Source: Typha latifolia (lineage: Eukaryota > Streptophyta > Magnoliopsida > Poales > Typhaceae). Taken from it: a stretch of 64,000 nt of DNA. Shown in pieces: positions 21,471 to 33,983 of the stretch. The translations under genes and the position numbers were made by a program. The notes under the pieces were generated by a model, which had not been told where the DNA came from, searched no databases, and saw nothing but the letters and a program-made list of their open reading frames with translations. How positions within the stretch are numbered: the stretch's first letter is position 1; every line of letters begins with the position of its first letter. The stretch covers positions 13,777,001 through 13,841,000 of the forward strand of contig CM034099.1 of assembly GCA_019914945.1 (NCBI GenBank), written 5' to 3'.

Positions 21471-24408
21471 AGATTTGGGTCAGTCAGGTAATCATACCAT
21501 GTCTATATACATCAATAATACCACTGGTATGCAAGAAAGAGTACAGTTTTTCTATTAATTGAATCATATTCTACTCCAAAATACCTCAAGCTATCCCAAT
21601 TTATCACTTTTCGTGCTAACTACAATAATACACATCGTAATGCCATAATCACCTATGATAATGTGATACAACATATTTAAGTAAATTATCTCCAATCTAC
21701 TGAATATATACTCCGATCCCAAACATACTCAGTGAATTATCCCTCAATAGTATCACTAATACCAAGTAGAACGATAAATACAAGTTTTTTCAAGAACATC
21801 CAAATTATTTAACTCATATTTCTCTTTCTAGACAAATTATGTCACTAACCTAAACATACTTACCATCAACCGATATCCTCAAAAAATTTAGGCGATAGCA
21901 CAAACTCTCTAATTTAAAGTACACTAGTCATATGCTTAAACTATTATACAAATTACTAAATAAGTCAATATAAATAGATCACACACCTATCCATATAAGA
22001 CTACAATATCAACGTGTATTCTTAATACATCCTTCAGAATAACATACAGTGCATCAAATCCAACCTATCAATGTAAATCCTAATGCAACCTCAAACGAAA
22101 TTTATATCCTCTTCTGATTTTCTAGATTATCTTTCTTCTTAATCTGCAATATCTGAAAGGTTAAATCCAAACTATCTCAAGAAACATATATGATAAACTT
22201 TATAATGATTTTTCTATCAATCATTTATGTATCCAAATTATTCATTCCTTGATTCACATAATTTCAGTTTGATCATTATCTATTTAATTACTATCACTAC
22301 TAGTATATCCACCAAAATATCACTTAATGATATCGATATTCAAATCCAAAGACTATCCACTGAGTTCTACTAAGTAATCAATAATGTCTTTAATACGTCG
22401 ACAGATATAATATTCAATTCATAATACTAATCCATTAACACATAAATATTTACTAATCCATCATACTTGATATTTAAGAATACATAAACATATCTTAGAC
22501 AAATCCATAAATACATGAACTAAAGCTACTAAGATTAATCTCCCGAATTGGTAATGCTAAAATAACTGACATTAACTGATTCATATAGATTAGAAAACAT
22601 CCAAAAATATAAATTACAACCTTACTAGTATATCTTCCATTTTACTTTGCAATTCATTAAAAGATCGAATTTTCACAACTATAATGGAACCAATCATGAA
22701 ATCATTATCTTCCAATCAAGTATCTTTATTTTAAGACTCAAATGTAAGCCTGTAAATCTTTACAATTATTAAGATCAATATCATCATTCTAAAATGCTCA
22801 CTCAATAACCTCTAGTAATAATCGAACATGAAAGCCAACGGTTAAACAAATGCTAAAATAATCACTTCCCTATACATCATTATCTGTTTATCTTCTAGCA
22901 GTATAATAAACATCCATCGATTCACTATATATGAAATATCGTAGCACTCTATATTCTTTTCATTACCGTCCTATGAAGCAAGTAGTTCAACTTCCAAATT
23001 ATCTATCAGTCATAATAAATAATCATATCTATAGGCTCTATGAATAACTCAATCAAATTATCTCTCCAATTAGTATCATCAAAACAACTAACTTGTCCAA
23101 GCACATAATATCTTAATTTAATATCTATGATTAAAACCAACATATCTCATTTCTAATTAAATCACTTAAACCTCATATTTCTTCAAGAGTTTCAACTTAA
23201 TATTCTATCACATCCTCTATACAAAGCCCACCACATATACTAAACAATTTAGTCTTATAGCATCATCAAAAATCTTTCTATAACATCATTAACATCACCT
23301 AATAAAAAAAAATAAGTATGTATATTTGTAATTAAAATTCATCAACCAAAACACACGAACGTCATGTTATAATATTCTTATCCTCTAAATCAATGTTTAA
23401 AACTAAACTAATAATTAAAATATACTTTCACTGTCATATATGTCATGAGACCATCAACTTAGTAACTATCATTACTCTATATAATTTCTTTCATTATCAT
23501 TCTTTCCATCTAATCATATTCACATACATAGCAGCTACTAAACTAAACCTACTATCGTGTCATCCAGAACTATATACCTTACGTCTCAACTACTGAAATA
23601 ATTCATAATCTAATAACTGGACCCATGTCATATTTCCTATGCTCATTACCCTCTTTGGTAATCATCAACTTAAAGATTTAAACGAGCCGTTAATCATCTA
23701 GTAATACTATTGGACAAACATATCCCTATAAATCATCCATCTTGTCGATCATCTTGCAAACATAATTTATCATACTAGTCATCCCAAAAATTCTTTTCCA
23801 TATACAATCTACAATCATCTATATTACATCACCTGATATCATTTCCACTATACAAAATCATCACATATCTTACTCATCCATCCAGAATCAATAATTGTGA
23901 CCCTCATAAAGTATTAAAATAGTCTCCCTACACATATATCTCTTTATATCAATCTCCTAATCTCAAATATATTCATAAAAGATCAAAAATCCAAAAATGT
24001 GCTATATCTGTTTAGAATAACTTCAAATCTACTAATAATAATCCTTTCTGCACAAAATACATGTCTCCACATGTTTACAAATTTCTACACTTTATCAGAA
24101 CATGTCTATATCTCCAATATTATGTTCTACAAACTATAACACCTCAACATTAATAACATCAATGCATGATTTTGGTAATATCTCTTCCTATTCATTAGTC
24201 ACTTAGATAAATTCTTAAAATACCAATATCACAAATTATTTCTATCAATATCGTCAGAGTATCAAAACTTAATAATCTCAACATCACAACCTAGATTTCT
24301 ATCTCGACCAATTAATATCAAACTCATCGAGATCGACTACTAGCATAACCCTAAACCAAATCGACAACTACTATACTTGATGGTTTGCCAGATCATCCTT
24401 AAACCTAA
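21471..24408 (-). mobile_element. ORF-less internal region of a non-autonomous LTR element
   Basis: About 2.9 kb of AT-rich DNA lie between long LTR copies A and B. No stretch resembles gag, protease, RT, RNase H or integrase, and the longest open frame is under 70 codons. At its upper end it carries a primer-binding site next to copy B, so it is read as the internal region of a minus-strand element that depends on proteins supplied by a relative (a LARD-type element). The alternative is extreme decay, but even decayed gypsy relics elsewhere in the window keep recognisable motifs. Confidence 0.55.
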
Positions 24409-24420
24409 GCTCTAATACCA
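24409..24420 (-). other. Primer-binding site of the long-LTR element
   Basis: The complement of the plus-strand sequence here reads TGGTATTAGAGC, one change from the initiator-Met site TGGTATCAGAGC. It is separated by seven bases from the TGTAACG end of LTR copy B, which fixes minus orientation. Confidence 0.8.
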
Positions 24421-24427
24421 CCTGAAT

Positions 24428-26910
24428 TGTAACGCACACACCCGGCACGGGCATGTGCACGCCCACGCCCACGCGCGGCGCACGCTGTTGGCGGGGCCCG
24501 TCACGCATAGATGCTCTCCTATGAACATATAATCATGACATCAACAAAAATTACCTACTAACCTATCCATGATCACATAATCCATCACCAAATAAATCAT
24601 ACTATTAACCAAATAAATCTATTAACATATGAGTATGAAAGTTCATAATAATATACACTAAACCACTACATAATCTAGCAGGACCCACATAGGCCACAAC
24701 AAACTATCAAGATACAACTAAAACAACTAATACAAGACTATGCCATGATTCAACATGTATTATACAAATCATCGTCTAATACAAAAGAGTACAAATATAC
24801 TGGTATAACTCAATTTCTATATAAACTTATCATCTATACCGTATTGCATCTATAGTTCACCTCATCTTTGCTCTAAAATATCTCATCAGGATATCTCAAG
24901 GCGGTATCACGTACCATAATATCTGTGGAGGTTAAAAAGAAAGAAATAAAGATTGTCATAAGCAAAAGGCTTAGTGAATAGACCTTACTCCGAATCAGTG
25001 ATGCCAAACAGAGAGTAAACCATGTACTGGATAATATGAATCAGAAAGAGCATCATGTTATATAAATATTCCTCAACAATACATAAATGAAAAATAGATA
25101 ATATGTCATGTCATAATTGATAAAATATATAATCCTCGACAATGTATAAATAAATCTCCATGTCATACCATCATCATAACTCTCTCTCAAATATAACACA
25201 TATTATGCATGCTGATCATGATCATGCTATGATATCAAATGCAACCACCTATGATGCATATTGACCATTCGATAATCATGTATAACAGATGATAATGAAA
25301 TTATATGTATTTCTCAACATCATGATCATCACCGACATCTCGATATAATATCATCATACTAGACCACTATGCACAGTCAACACTTGGTACCCGGTCTCAA
25401 CATCATGTCTGAAGGCTTAGAGCATACTCTGCCACCTGTGAGAGTATCTCAAATATAACCATACCCCGCCACCCGCTAGGGTATCAACATCCATCCAAAC
25501 CGTGCACCCACATAGTTGATAGAAACCTCATGAGGATAACTTGCCACATATGCCCTAGCGAACGGTGTGTTCAAATGTCTACTATGCACATGTCTCGTAA
25601 GACCAACAGGATCACGACTATGTCGAGCAATCAATCATCTCCATGCATGCCCTAACCATCGCGCCTATTCAGGTATTCTCACGCTTTCTATCAACTATCC
25701 TATCAATCACATTTCATATTTTCCTTCTAAATGACAGATTATCTGCATATATCCAGTACGATAACAAGTCAATGCATAACAGGAATTTAGGTGGAATAGG
25801 AATCAAGAGAAAAATGATGCAATGTAGTCTCCAATTGTATCGTCAACACATGCATACTCATGCTAAAGTTCAACTGGACATAACCTTACAACAATACAAT
25901 CATCTCTCATACTAATATTCAAGATCAGCCTAATTATATGCATGATAAAAATATGCTTGACTGTAATCATCTCTAGATAAAGTCATATAATCATGCTAAA
26001 TGCCAAAACATGCATATACATAATATATAACATAACCTAATTTGAGAAAGGCGTCTAGGAGATAAGACTACTCACTCTGATCCAAAGACGCAAACCACGT
26101 ATACCTTACATCTCCCAACCAATCGAGTGACATTCATCGCTAGCAAGGTTCACGGGGTCTCAAATAAGGGGTTCGGGATCTGAAAATGTTTAAGTAGCAT
26201 GACGTTGGCCGTTCATCTAATTAAAATCCGTTAATGTAATATATGATGATTTAGAAGGTTTTAGAATTTCCACTTATCTTTATAACTAGCTAGATTTTTA
26301 ATTACAAATAAAAATAAAAATAGAAATATAGATGAAAACCTAACTATAATTATATCTTGATTAATTAGATATTACTTTATAAAATAACAAATAAATACAT
26401 AAGCCTAGTATTTTATTTATTACAAAAATAACAATATATAATAAATTAATAGAATTACTTAAAATGTATATCATAAGAATATTAGAACATAAATCTAATA
26501 ATTATAATTTACAAATCTATCTATTAATCTAATATACATATAAGTAAATAAATAAATAAATATAAGTATTAGCTATATTTATGTGTAATAGTTTATAACC
26601 TAATTAATCATTAATTAATTATAATTAACAATAATTATATTGATGAATATATATTATTATTGAAATAACTAATGTCTAAATCTATTTGTACTAATTAAGA
26701 CAGAAATACCTAAATAAATAAATAATAAAATTAAAAAGAATAAGGGATTGCTAGTACTAGTGCTGGGCTTGGCCCAGCACTGGCATGGTATAGTGATGGG
26801 CCCAGCCCAGCACTATTGCAGTAAAACAAGAAGAGAAGAAGCAGCTGAGGAATAAGAAGAAGAAAGGAAGAAGAAAGAAGAAGGAAGAAGAAGAAGAGAA
26901 GAGAATACCA
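24428..26910 (-). repeat. Long LTR copy B (5' LTR)
   Basis: It is 2483 bp from TGTAACG to a GAA-rich tract ending near GAGAATACCA. It keeps the roughly 900-bp middle lost in copy A (25720-26580). It abuts gypsy integrase sequence at 26911, cutting that frame in the zinc-binding domain (LLEHFH). It is probably truncated at this end, because copies A and C continue with GC-rich sequence past their GAA tracts. Confidence 0.7.
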
Positions 26911-28330
26911 TGGAAGTGCTCTAGCAAGCAAGCCCAAAGTGTTGAGTCAGCCGGTACTCGTATCCGCTCGCACTCTACCAACAAACCGTTGCGTGCATTG
27001 AGCTTCGAGCTTGACGGATCTGCTGCCACCTCTTGCAGTAGCCTACATACCTATGGATCATTAGCACTAGCCCTCCGCAGCTCCCTAGTAGCCGGATGGC
27101 ATGATAGTGCATCAACTGCTCGGTTTTTGCTTCCCTTCTTGTAGGTGATCCCGTAATTGTATCTGAGCAACTTGGTCACCCACTTCGACTATGCTAGGGT
27201 GTGTACCCGTTATTCTTGCAAGCTTCTTTGATCAGTTCTAACCACGAAGTGTCGACCGATCAAGTAAGGTCATCACTTCATAATCGTATGCAAGATTGCC
27301 ATCATTTCCCTTTCATAAGTTGACATTTGCTAAGATCTCCCCATCAAAGCCTTACTTAGGAAGGCAATGGGCCTTCCGTCCTACATCAACACAACCCTAA
27401 TACCCGTTCTCAATGTGTTGCACTCCACAATGAATTATTTGCTGAAATCAAGTAGGGAAAGAACAGTTGTTGAAATCATCGCCGCCTTCAAGTCTTCAAA
27501 TGTTATAGTGGCTTTATCCGTTGAATTGAATCCATCCTCCAATAGTGCTATAAGTGGCGCAGCGATCCTCCCATAATTGGCCATGAACCTGCGGTAGTAG
27601 CTAGTCAATCCAAGAAAGCTGCAACTTGCGAGGATTCTTCGGCATTGGCCAAGCCACCATATAAGAGATTTTTCCCGGGTCCGCTGCCACTCCATTGGCT
27701 GAAATTATATGTCCAAGATACTCCACTTGAGGCTCTCCCCACAGGCTTTTGGAGTCCTTCACCTTCAGCCCATTTTTCTCTAATAAAATCAGCACTGTGT
27801 GCAAATGTTGCAAGTGGTCTTGCTGCGTCCAACTATAGACAAGTATGTTATAAAAAAAATACCAAAACATATCGATGCAGCAAGGGTTAGAAGACATCAT
27901 TCGGAACTCATAGTGGCCATCATGAGTCTGAAACACTGTCTTGTGAACATCGGCCAGGTGTACTCTGATTTGGTGGTACCTAGCCCTCAAATCTAGCTTA
28001 CTGAAATGTGCTGCTCCCGCCAACTCATCCAGCAGCTCTTCGATCACCGATATTGGGTACCGATCTTTGACGGTTATGGAGTTAAGCGCCCGATAGTCCA
28101 CGCAAAACTGCCAAGTGATGTCCTTCTTCCGCACGAGTAGAACTGGTGAAGAATATGAGCTTTTACTCGATGGGATGACTCGTTGGTCCAACATCTCACT
28201 CACCATCTTCGAGATAGCTTCTTTCTAAATGTGAGGGTATCGATAAGGATAGACATTTGCTGAACCAGCCCGTGGAACTATCTCGATATGATGATCAATG
28301 TCGCGTGCCAAGGGTAGATCTTTCGGCTCC
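26911..28330 (-). pseudogene. Minus-strand gypsy pol: integrase start, RNase H and RT
   Basis: On the minus strand, RT runs from 28206 (MVSEMLDQRVIPSSKSSYSSP, then [60 protein letters not shown]) to about 27640 (VEYLGHIISANGVAADPGK). The [12 protein letters not shown] segment is deleted or frameshifted near 27870. Next are FLGLTSYYRRFMANYGRIAAPLIALL (27540-27620) and RNase H remnants to about 27070 (STYEREMMAILH, RHFVVRTDQRSLQ). The end of RNase H and a linker lead into RIRVPADSTLWACLLEHFH at 26911, the beginning of integrase. Long LTR copy B replaces the rest. Confidence 0.8.
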
Positions 28331-28891
28331 TCGAACAAGGCCTAAAATTCCTGTAGCAACTCAACAATATCAGGGGATATTCCTGAGCTTCCACTCATCT
28401 CTAAATCAATAGGAACCAGCTGTAACATGTAGGCATCATCGTGGGAACTCAAAAAACCAGATGGGAGCTGAAAACTAGCACCGGTTGCAGGTCGAAGGCC
28501 TTGTAGCCGCACCCTTCGCCCAAAGCTCTCTGAAGTCAAACGTTACAGGTCCCAAACTTCACAGCCACCGAGTTCCAAGAACAATGTCTACTCCTCGCAA
28601 GACAATAGGGTACAAATCCATTGTGAACATGTGGCCTTGCACCCACAATTGGACTCCGCTACACATGCCTTCCAACTTGAGGTTTGTTCTGTCTCCAATG
28701 GCCACATCGAATCCCACAATAGGGTCGGTCACCAAGCCTAGCTTCCGTACCAGATGCTCATCCAAGAAGTTGTGCATGCTCTTAGGGACAATTAGGATGT
28801 GCACGATGACCTTCTTGATGATTTTGTCCACCCGCAGGGTCTTCGGTGCGTTGGCGTCGGAATAGGCCTGGAATGAGATCTCTGCCTTCAT
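28331..28891 (-). pseudogene. gypsy protease region with mutated active site
   Basis: The frame at 28559-28891 reads SDANAPKTLRVDKIIKK, then ILIVPKSMHNFLDEHLVRKLGL and GFDVAIGDR, LRGVDIVLGTRWL. The expected LIDSGSTHNFLD motif has become LIVPKSMHNFLD, so the catalytic Asp is lost. The downstream linker (28342-28539) contains GRRVRLQGLRP, normal for this family. Confidence 0.75.
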
Positions 28892-29099
28892 GTCCTTAAC
28901 CTCTAGCTCCTCCTCGTTCCTCTAGGCTCTCTTCAATTGTAACATCATGCTCTGGTCCATCTAGGTAGATCCTCTTCAGCACCTTCGAGTCTGTTAATCA
29001 ACATATCGGTACCCATCGGTCTTGCACATCAATACCCAGGGACGAATTTCTCATCACACCTAAAACATAATCCTTTCGCCTTTCTTTCCTCAATCTAGG

Positions 29100-30402
29100 T
29101 AGCTATTAGGCTCTCCCAGCGGTCTTGACAGCACCCTTCACATCATTGGACACCCGAAGAGGTGCCCTTGAACCCAGTGAACCAACTGCGGCCTGGTTGC
29201 CCGCGGTATGCCGTGGGTTGTGGTGGACGTCCTGTTGTCCATCCATCTCTACTGATCCATGAACTCCTCACTATCAACCTCAACTCCATATATTTCTCTT
29301 CTATCAAGAGAGCATCCTCGATCGCTTGCTTCTGTGGTCGGACACAATGCCCTCACATCTGCCAAAATGTCACACCACAATCCAGCAATGAAGGTGGATT
29401 TCAACTGTAGGTCTAACCAAGGAGGAATGCACCTACCACTTATCCTCTCGAACTCATCTCTGAAAGTGTCCACCGTCGTCTTCTGAACAGTCTTGGTTAG
29501 CAAGGCATGGTAATCCTCATATCCGGAGGTACCAAAACGTCGATAATTTCAGTGCTAAAATTTTCCCATTTGTTCACCACGTTTTGTGCATCCGGTGATC
29601 TAAACCAGCTAAGGGCCAACTCCTCTAGATGAATCGAGGCTAGTAAAACCTTACGGTCCTCAGGGGTACCTTGCCAACAAAAGTACCTCTTGGCCATATA
29701 TATCCACTCAGTCGAGTCATCGCTTTTGAACTTTGGGAATTCCATGCAAGTAGTCCGATCCTAACTGGTGTTCTCTTGGTTTGGTTCCAAGCCCAAACCC
29801 CCTCTAACGGGTCAAGGGTGTTGCTCATGTCTGAGGGAAGGGTCTCCTCCGGTCAGGAACACCATGTAGGAAGTCGTCGTGATTGGAGTCTGTCCAATCC
29901 ACCGGTTCGGCCCTCGGGTGGCGTCCAAGTGGTGCTGGTTGATAATTTAGCCCTCTCACCTCCAGGCTATTTTATTCTGATGCCTTCTACTTTTGGATGA
30001 TGCTCCCTAGGGTTGGGCAGCAACCCCTCATGTCGTGGAGGTATATAACTAGCGTTGAGGTTTTGGGATCATTCCTTGGGTAGAGCTCTCCGAGTTTAAC
30101 CTTTCGAGTCCCTCCAACAAATGGTCTTGCCTCTCACTCATCGGCCTCAAGTACATAGTATTCTCATTAGTGCTTGCGATAAGGTTGAGGATGAGATGGT
30201 TGAGATCAGGGATCTAGACCATTGGCGCTCCGGTAGATGGTGACGGAGTCACTTCCTCGCGTCGCGCTTCAACCTCGGGTGGAGGTGTGTCCGCTTGAGT
30301 TCTTTGAGGAGTTTCTCCCACGTGGTCCTCTTTTTCCCTTCTTCTAGCCGTGGAACTTGTTGTAACCATGGGTGGCCAAAGTTCGACCAGCTTTGATACC
30401 AA
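29100..30402 (-). pseudogene. gypsy gag with primer-binding site
   Basis: The frame at 29497-29745 reads MEFPKFKSDDSTEWIYMAKRYF, then LLASIHLEELALSWFRS and WENFSTEIIDVL. After a break, TVDTFRDEFERIS and STFIAGLWCDILADVRAL appear (29330-29480). The N-terminal region (30214-30402) is Glu/Thr-rich. The complement of 30390-30402 reads TTGGTATCAAAGC, a primer-binding site, and marks the LTR boundary. Confidence 0.75.
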
Positions 30403-31065
30403 GAATCATATGAACCAAACTCAGCTTGGATAAACCACGGTTGCAGGAAGACAGACTGTGTAGACCACGGAGAATATTCGCCAAATATTGTACCGTTATC
30501 AAAAATTTATGAAACCTATTGGGTTTGATTCATATCTTTCTGACCTACGTTTTGGTACTTTCGCCCTTCGCAAATTCAGATCTCTCCTAGGGGTAAAGTT
30601 TGATCGAATCTCGATGGAAGGGTTGGTGACAGGAAGTGATGACAATGGTGGATATGTAATGAATATGGGGTAATGATAGGGGTTGCTGAGGGCTGTAGGG
30701 TGAAGGAAGAGGAGTGAGAAGTGAGTTGGTGTCATCGAGTGCATGGCTAGGGCTTGAAGGAGTAGGGAGAAGTGTTCAGTCTAAAGGGGAGAAGAAAAGA
30801 TAATTTGATAATTTCATTCATAAACCCTAATGAGGTTACCATCCACATTATGTATTGGTGGCTAACCTAGCAAAAACAACTTAAAAATCACGTCCTAATA
30901 CAAAGCATCTTCGTCAAGTGCATTCAAAAACGCCCGAAAGGCATTTGAATGCACCTTGAGTGATTTCTGTTTTTGCCAATGCATTCAGGTGTTTGAATGC
31001 AGTTTTTGAACACAGTTTGTGTGTTCTCTGTCTTTGTGAATGCACTTAGGTGTTTAAATGTGTAG
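30403..31065 (-). repeat. Minus-strand gypsy LTR with an inverted repeat
   Basis: It lies upstream (minus strand) of the primer site at 30390-30402. It shares TTGGTGGCTAACCTAG and GTTTGAATGCA-type motifs with LTRs at 11616 and 38494. A perfect 11-bp inverted repeat, GTGCATTCAAA at 30919-30929 and TTTGAATGCAC at 30944-30954, could form a hairpin. Its outer end is lost at the junction with the next gypsy relic. Confidence 0.65.
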
Positions 31066-32391
31066 AAAAGGTGTTTGAATACCAAGAGTATTTAAAGGTT
31101 CAAAAATGTCAACTTGCTGCCCTTGAGTTCACTGATGATGCTAATTTGTGGTGGGAAAGTCTAAAGACACAATGACAAAGATATGGAGAAGTAGAGGTCA
31201 GAAGTGGGACTTATGAAGAGATTAATGGACGTTTTGTACCAGAATATTATCATCAAGACCTGTATAATCATTTGCAGAGTCTTAGACAAGGTGGAATGTG
31301 CGTAGAAGACTATGTTAAAGAGTTTGAACCTTTGATGATGAGGTGCAAAGTGCAAGAACCACAAGAGCAACCAACTGCTAGATTCTTAGGAGGATTAAAC
31401 AAAGAAATTGTAGACACAATTAAACTTCAGCATTTTGTGTTCCTTGAAGATGTCATCAAGCAGTGAAGGTGGAGAGACAAAGAAAACGGGGTCCAATCAA
31501 GGTTGTTGCATCTCGTCCAGTCGGGAGTAAATAGCCTTCTTCATGGAATTCCAATAGATGGAGTGCCAAGCCAGCAAAAAAGGAGTCTCCAAATGAACCC
31601 ATAGTGGAACGTTTGAGGGAGAAAGAAAAGGTGATTGAAGCAGGACCTCCCAAAAGAAGTCGTGATGTTAAATGCACTATTTAGCAACAAGGTGTGTGGA
31701 GTTATCATCGATGGTGGCAATTGTGCAAATGTTGCTTCTAGTATAATGTTAGAGAAACTCGGTCTAGCTACAACCAAACACCCTCAACCATAGAAATTTC
31801 AATAGTTGAACGATTGTGGAGAGGTAAAAGTTACAAAACAAGTTTTAGTTCCTTTTTCTATTGGAAAGTTTTACAAAGATCAGGTTCTTTGTGATGTTGT
31901 TGAGTGCAAGCCATCTTTTCTTGGGAAGGCCATGGCAATATGATCAAAATCTGATTCATGATGGCTACAAAAATACTTATTCATTTTCCTTAAATGATAT
32001 ATGCCAAGGAAATCTCTTGAAGAAAGCCAAACTCTACCCCCAGAAATAGGAGAACTTCTGTCTCAGTTTGTTGATGTGTTTTCTACATAATTGCCAAAGG
32101 GGCTACCACCAATTAGAGGAATGGAGCATCAAATTGACCTTATGCTAGGAGCGATCCTTCCAAACTCACCAGTCTATAGGGCAATCTCGAGGATGCTAAA
32201 GAGCTTCAATGGCAAGTCATTGAGTTGTTGGAGAAAGGCTATATTCGTGAATCAATCAGCCCTTGTTCAGTACCGATGTGTGTGGACAATAGAGCCATCA
32301 ACAAGATCACAATAAAGTACCGCTACCGTATTCGTCACTTGGATGATATACTTGATGAGTTCCCTGATTCGAAGGTTTCCTCAAAGTCTAG
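31066..32391 (+). pseudogene. Second-lineage gypsy relic: gag, protease, start of RT
   Basis: gag is well kept at 31080-31465: LAALEFTDDANLWWESLKTQ, RFVPEYYHQDLYNHLQSLRQGG, CVEDYVKEFEPLMMRC, RFLGGLNKEIVDTI. Protease remnants are at 31660-31960 (GVIIDGGNCANVAS, then LGRPWQYDQNLIHDGYKNTYSF). RT starts at 32085 (LPKGLPPIRGMEHQIDLMLGA, then [46 protein letters not shown]). This gag and spacer type differs from the other gypsy elements here (Reina/CRM-like in flavour, by memory). It is 5' truncated at about 31066 and interrupted at 32392 by a copia fragment. Confidence 0.8.
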
Positions 32392-32819
32392 TGTTGGATA
32401 CATTGTGATAGTCAAACTTTGACCCGTGCGAACCGAACCGAACCGAGCCGAGCCGGGCCGGGCGGCGCGTGTGTGTGTGTTAGGTTGCATAGTAACCTTT
32501 ACCCACAAAATAGGTACCCCTTTTGGGGCCCAAAGCCCATAGGAAGTTTGTTGCTTATATACCATACTAACATTTCTCAAATATCCAATATGGTACTAAA
32601 CTTACTTTCCTTTATTTCCCATTGCTATGATACCCACTTTAGAGCCAATTATCATTCACTTCTCTTCATGAATTTGATTAAGTGAATATATGACAATAAA
32701 GTATACTTTGAGCTAAATTGATTCCACCATTAAACCATTATTAATAATGTGTGGGCCCCACTTAAAACTTAGCTCAAAATTAATAAAATATTCATGTCAA
32801 AATCATGAAATTACCAACA
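32392..32819 (-). repeat. Ty1/copia LTR
   Basis: On the minus strand it runs TGTTGGTAATTTC (32819) to ATCCAACA (32392), with inverted ends TGTTGG and CCAACA, 428 bp long. It contains GGTATATAAGCAAC (TATA box, about 32550) and a CGGCTCGGTTCGG-rich stretch plus an (AC)n run near its end. A polypurine tract, complement of CCCCCAC at 32822-32828, lies directly upstream. Confidence 0.8.
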
Positions 32820-33983
32820 ATCCCCCACATGAATGAATTGGCTGAAAATGCATATGAAATGCAAACTTGATCGAGAGTACAACGAAAAGTTACCGCATCA
32901 GGATAGGTAGCTTTTGGCTTTGAACCTTCCATAGTGAAGTATTATCGGGTTTATTCGCTAACCAGTGAACATGATGTCTTGAACTGTTCAGCTTTTGTAT
33001 AAACCAAGACAATAATACTCACACAGCTCTTTTCAACACAGTCGGTTCTATATGTTGTGTCCATTTCGGCCCTGGACGCGCCTGGTAATTCTTTGAGTGC
33101 TCTAGAGATTTAGCCTTGTCATCTCATAGAAGCGGCCCACTTCACACTCACATAGGTGACCTCTTATTAAGAGTATCCTGCCATACTCCACTTGGATTTC
33201 CAAAGTATAAGAGTCATTAAAAGCATTGCTTACCCTAACACTTAGTACAGGTTTATCACTATGTCATCACAGGAAAGGTGTAGGAAATTTAATTCCTTAG
33301 TGATTTCAGAGAACGCCCCCACAACTCGGTTGTCCCTTTGAACCTAGATCTTGGGATCTCCAGTCAACTAGGTTGGGTTGCCGTTGTGTCGTTACTCTAG
33401 GTGGTAGGCTTCAAACCCATTCCCCTCGATGAACAATATACTCGATCTCTTGTTAAACCCTTAGTTAATGGATCCGCGATGTTATCCTTTGATTTTACAT
33501 AATCAATGGATATTATACCATTTGAGATCAATTGTCGCACTGTATTATGCCTACGACGTATATGTCGTGACTTACCGTTATACATCTGACTCTGTGCCCT
33601 TCCTATAGCCGATTGACTATCGCAATGTATGCAAATTGCGGACACAGGTTTTGGCCACATAGGAATATCTTCTAAGAAATTTCGAAGCCATTCTGCTTCT
33701 TCTCCAGCCTTATCTAATGCTATGAATTCAGATTCCATAGTAGATCTAGCTATACATGTTTGTTTAGAAGATTTCCATGAAATAGATGCACCTCCAAGTG
33801 TAAAGACATATCCGCTCGTGGATTTGGTATCTTTTGTATCAGATATCCAGTTTGCATCACTGTACCCTTCAAGTACTTCTGGATATCTTGAATAGTGCAA
33901 TCCATAGTTAGTGGTGTATCTCAAATATCTGAGTACCCTAACTATCGCCTTCCAGTGATCACTGCCAAATGGAAGATGAGGTT
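32820..33983 (-). pseudogene. Ty1/copia RNase H and 3' leader fragment
   Basis: On the minus strand a 175-codon open frame (33924-33397) plus upstream codons encodes the copia RNase [12 protein letters not shown], then [94 protein letters not shown]. This is the end of copia pol. About 570 bp of untranslated sequence lead to the polypurine tract and LTR. The fragment is truncated at 33983, so RT, integrase and the other LTR are absent. It has fewer lesions than the gypsy around it, suggesting a younger insertion. Confidence 0.9.

Noticed and set aside
20884..21471. 195-codon minus-strand ORF, Ser/Leu-rich
   Set aside because: It is read through GA and GAA tracts of an LTR, has no domain, and opens only because CT repeats lack stops in this frame.
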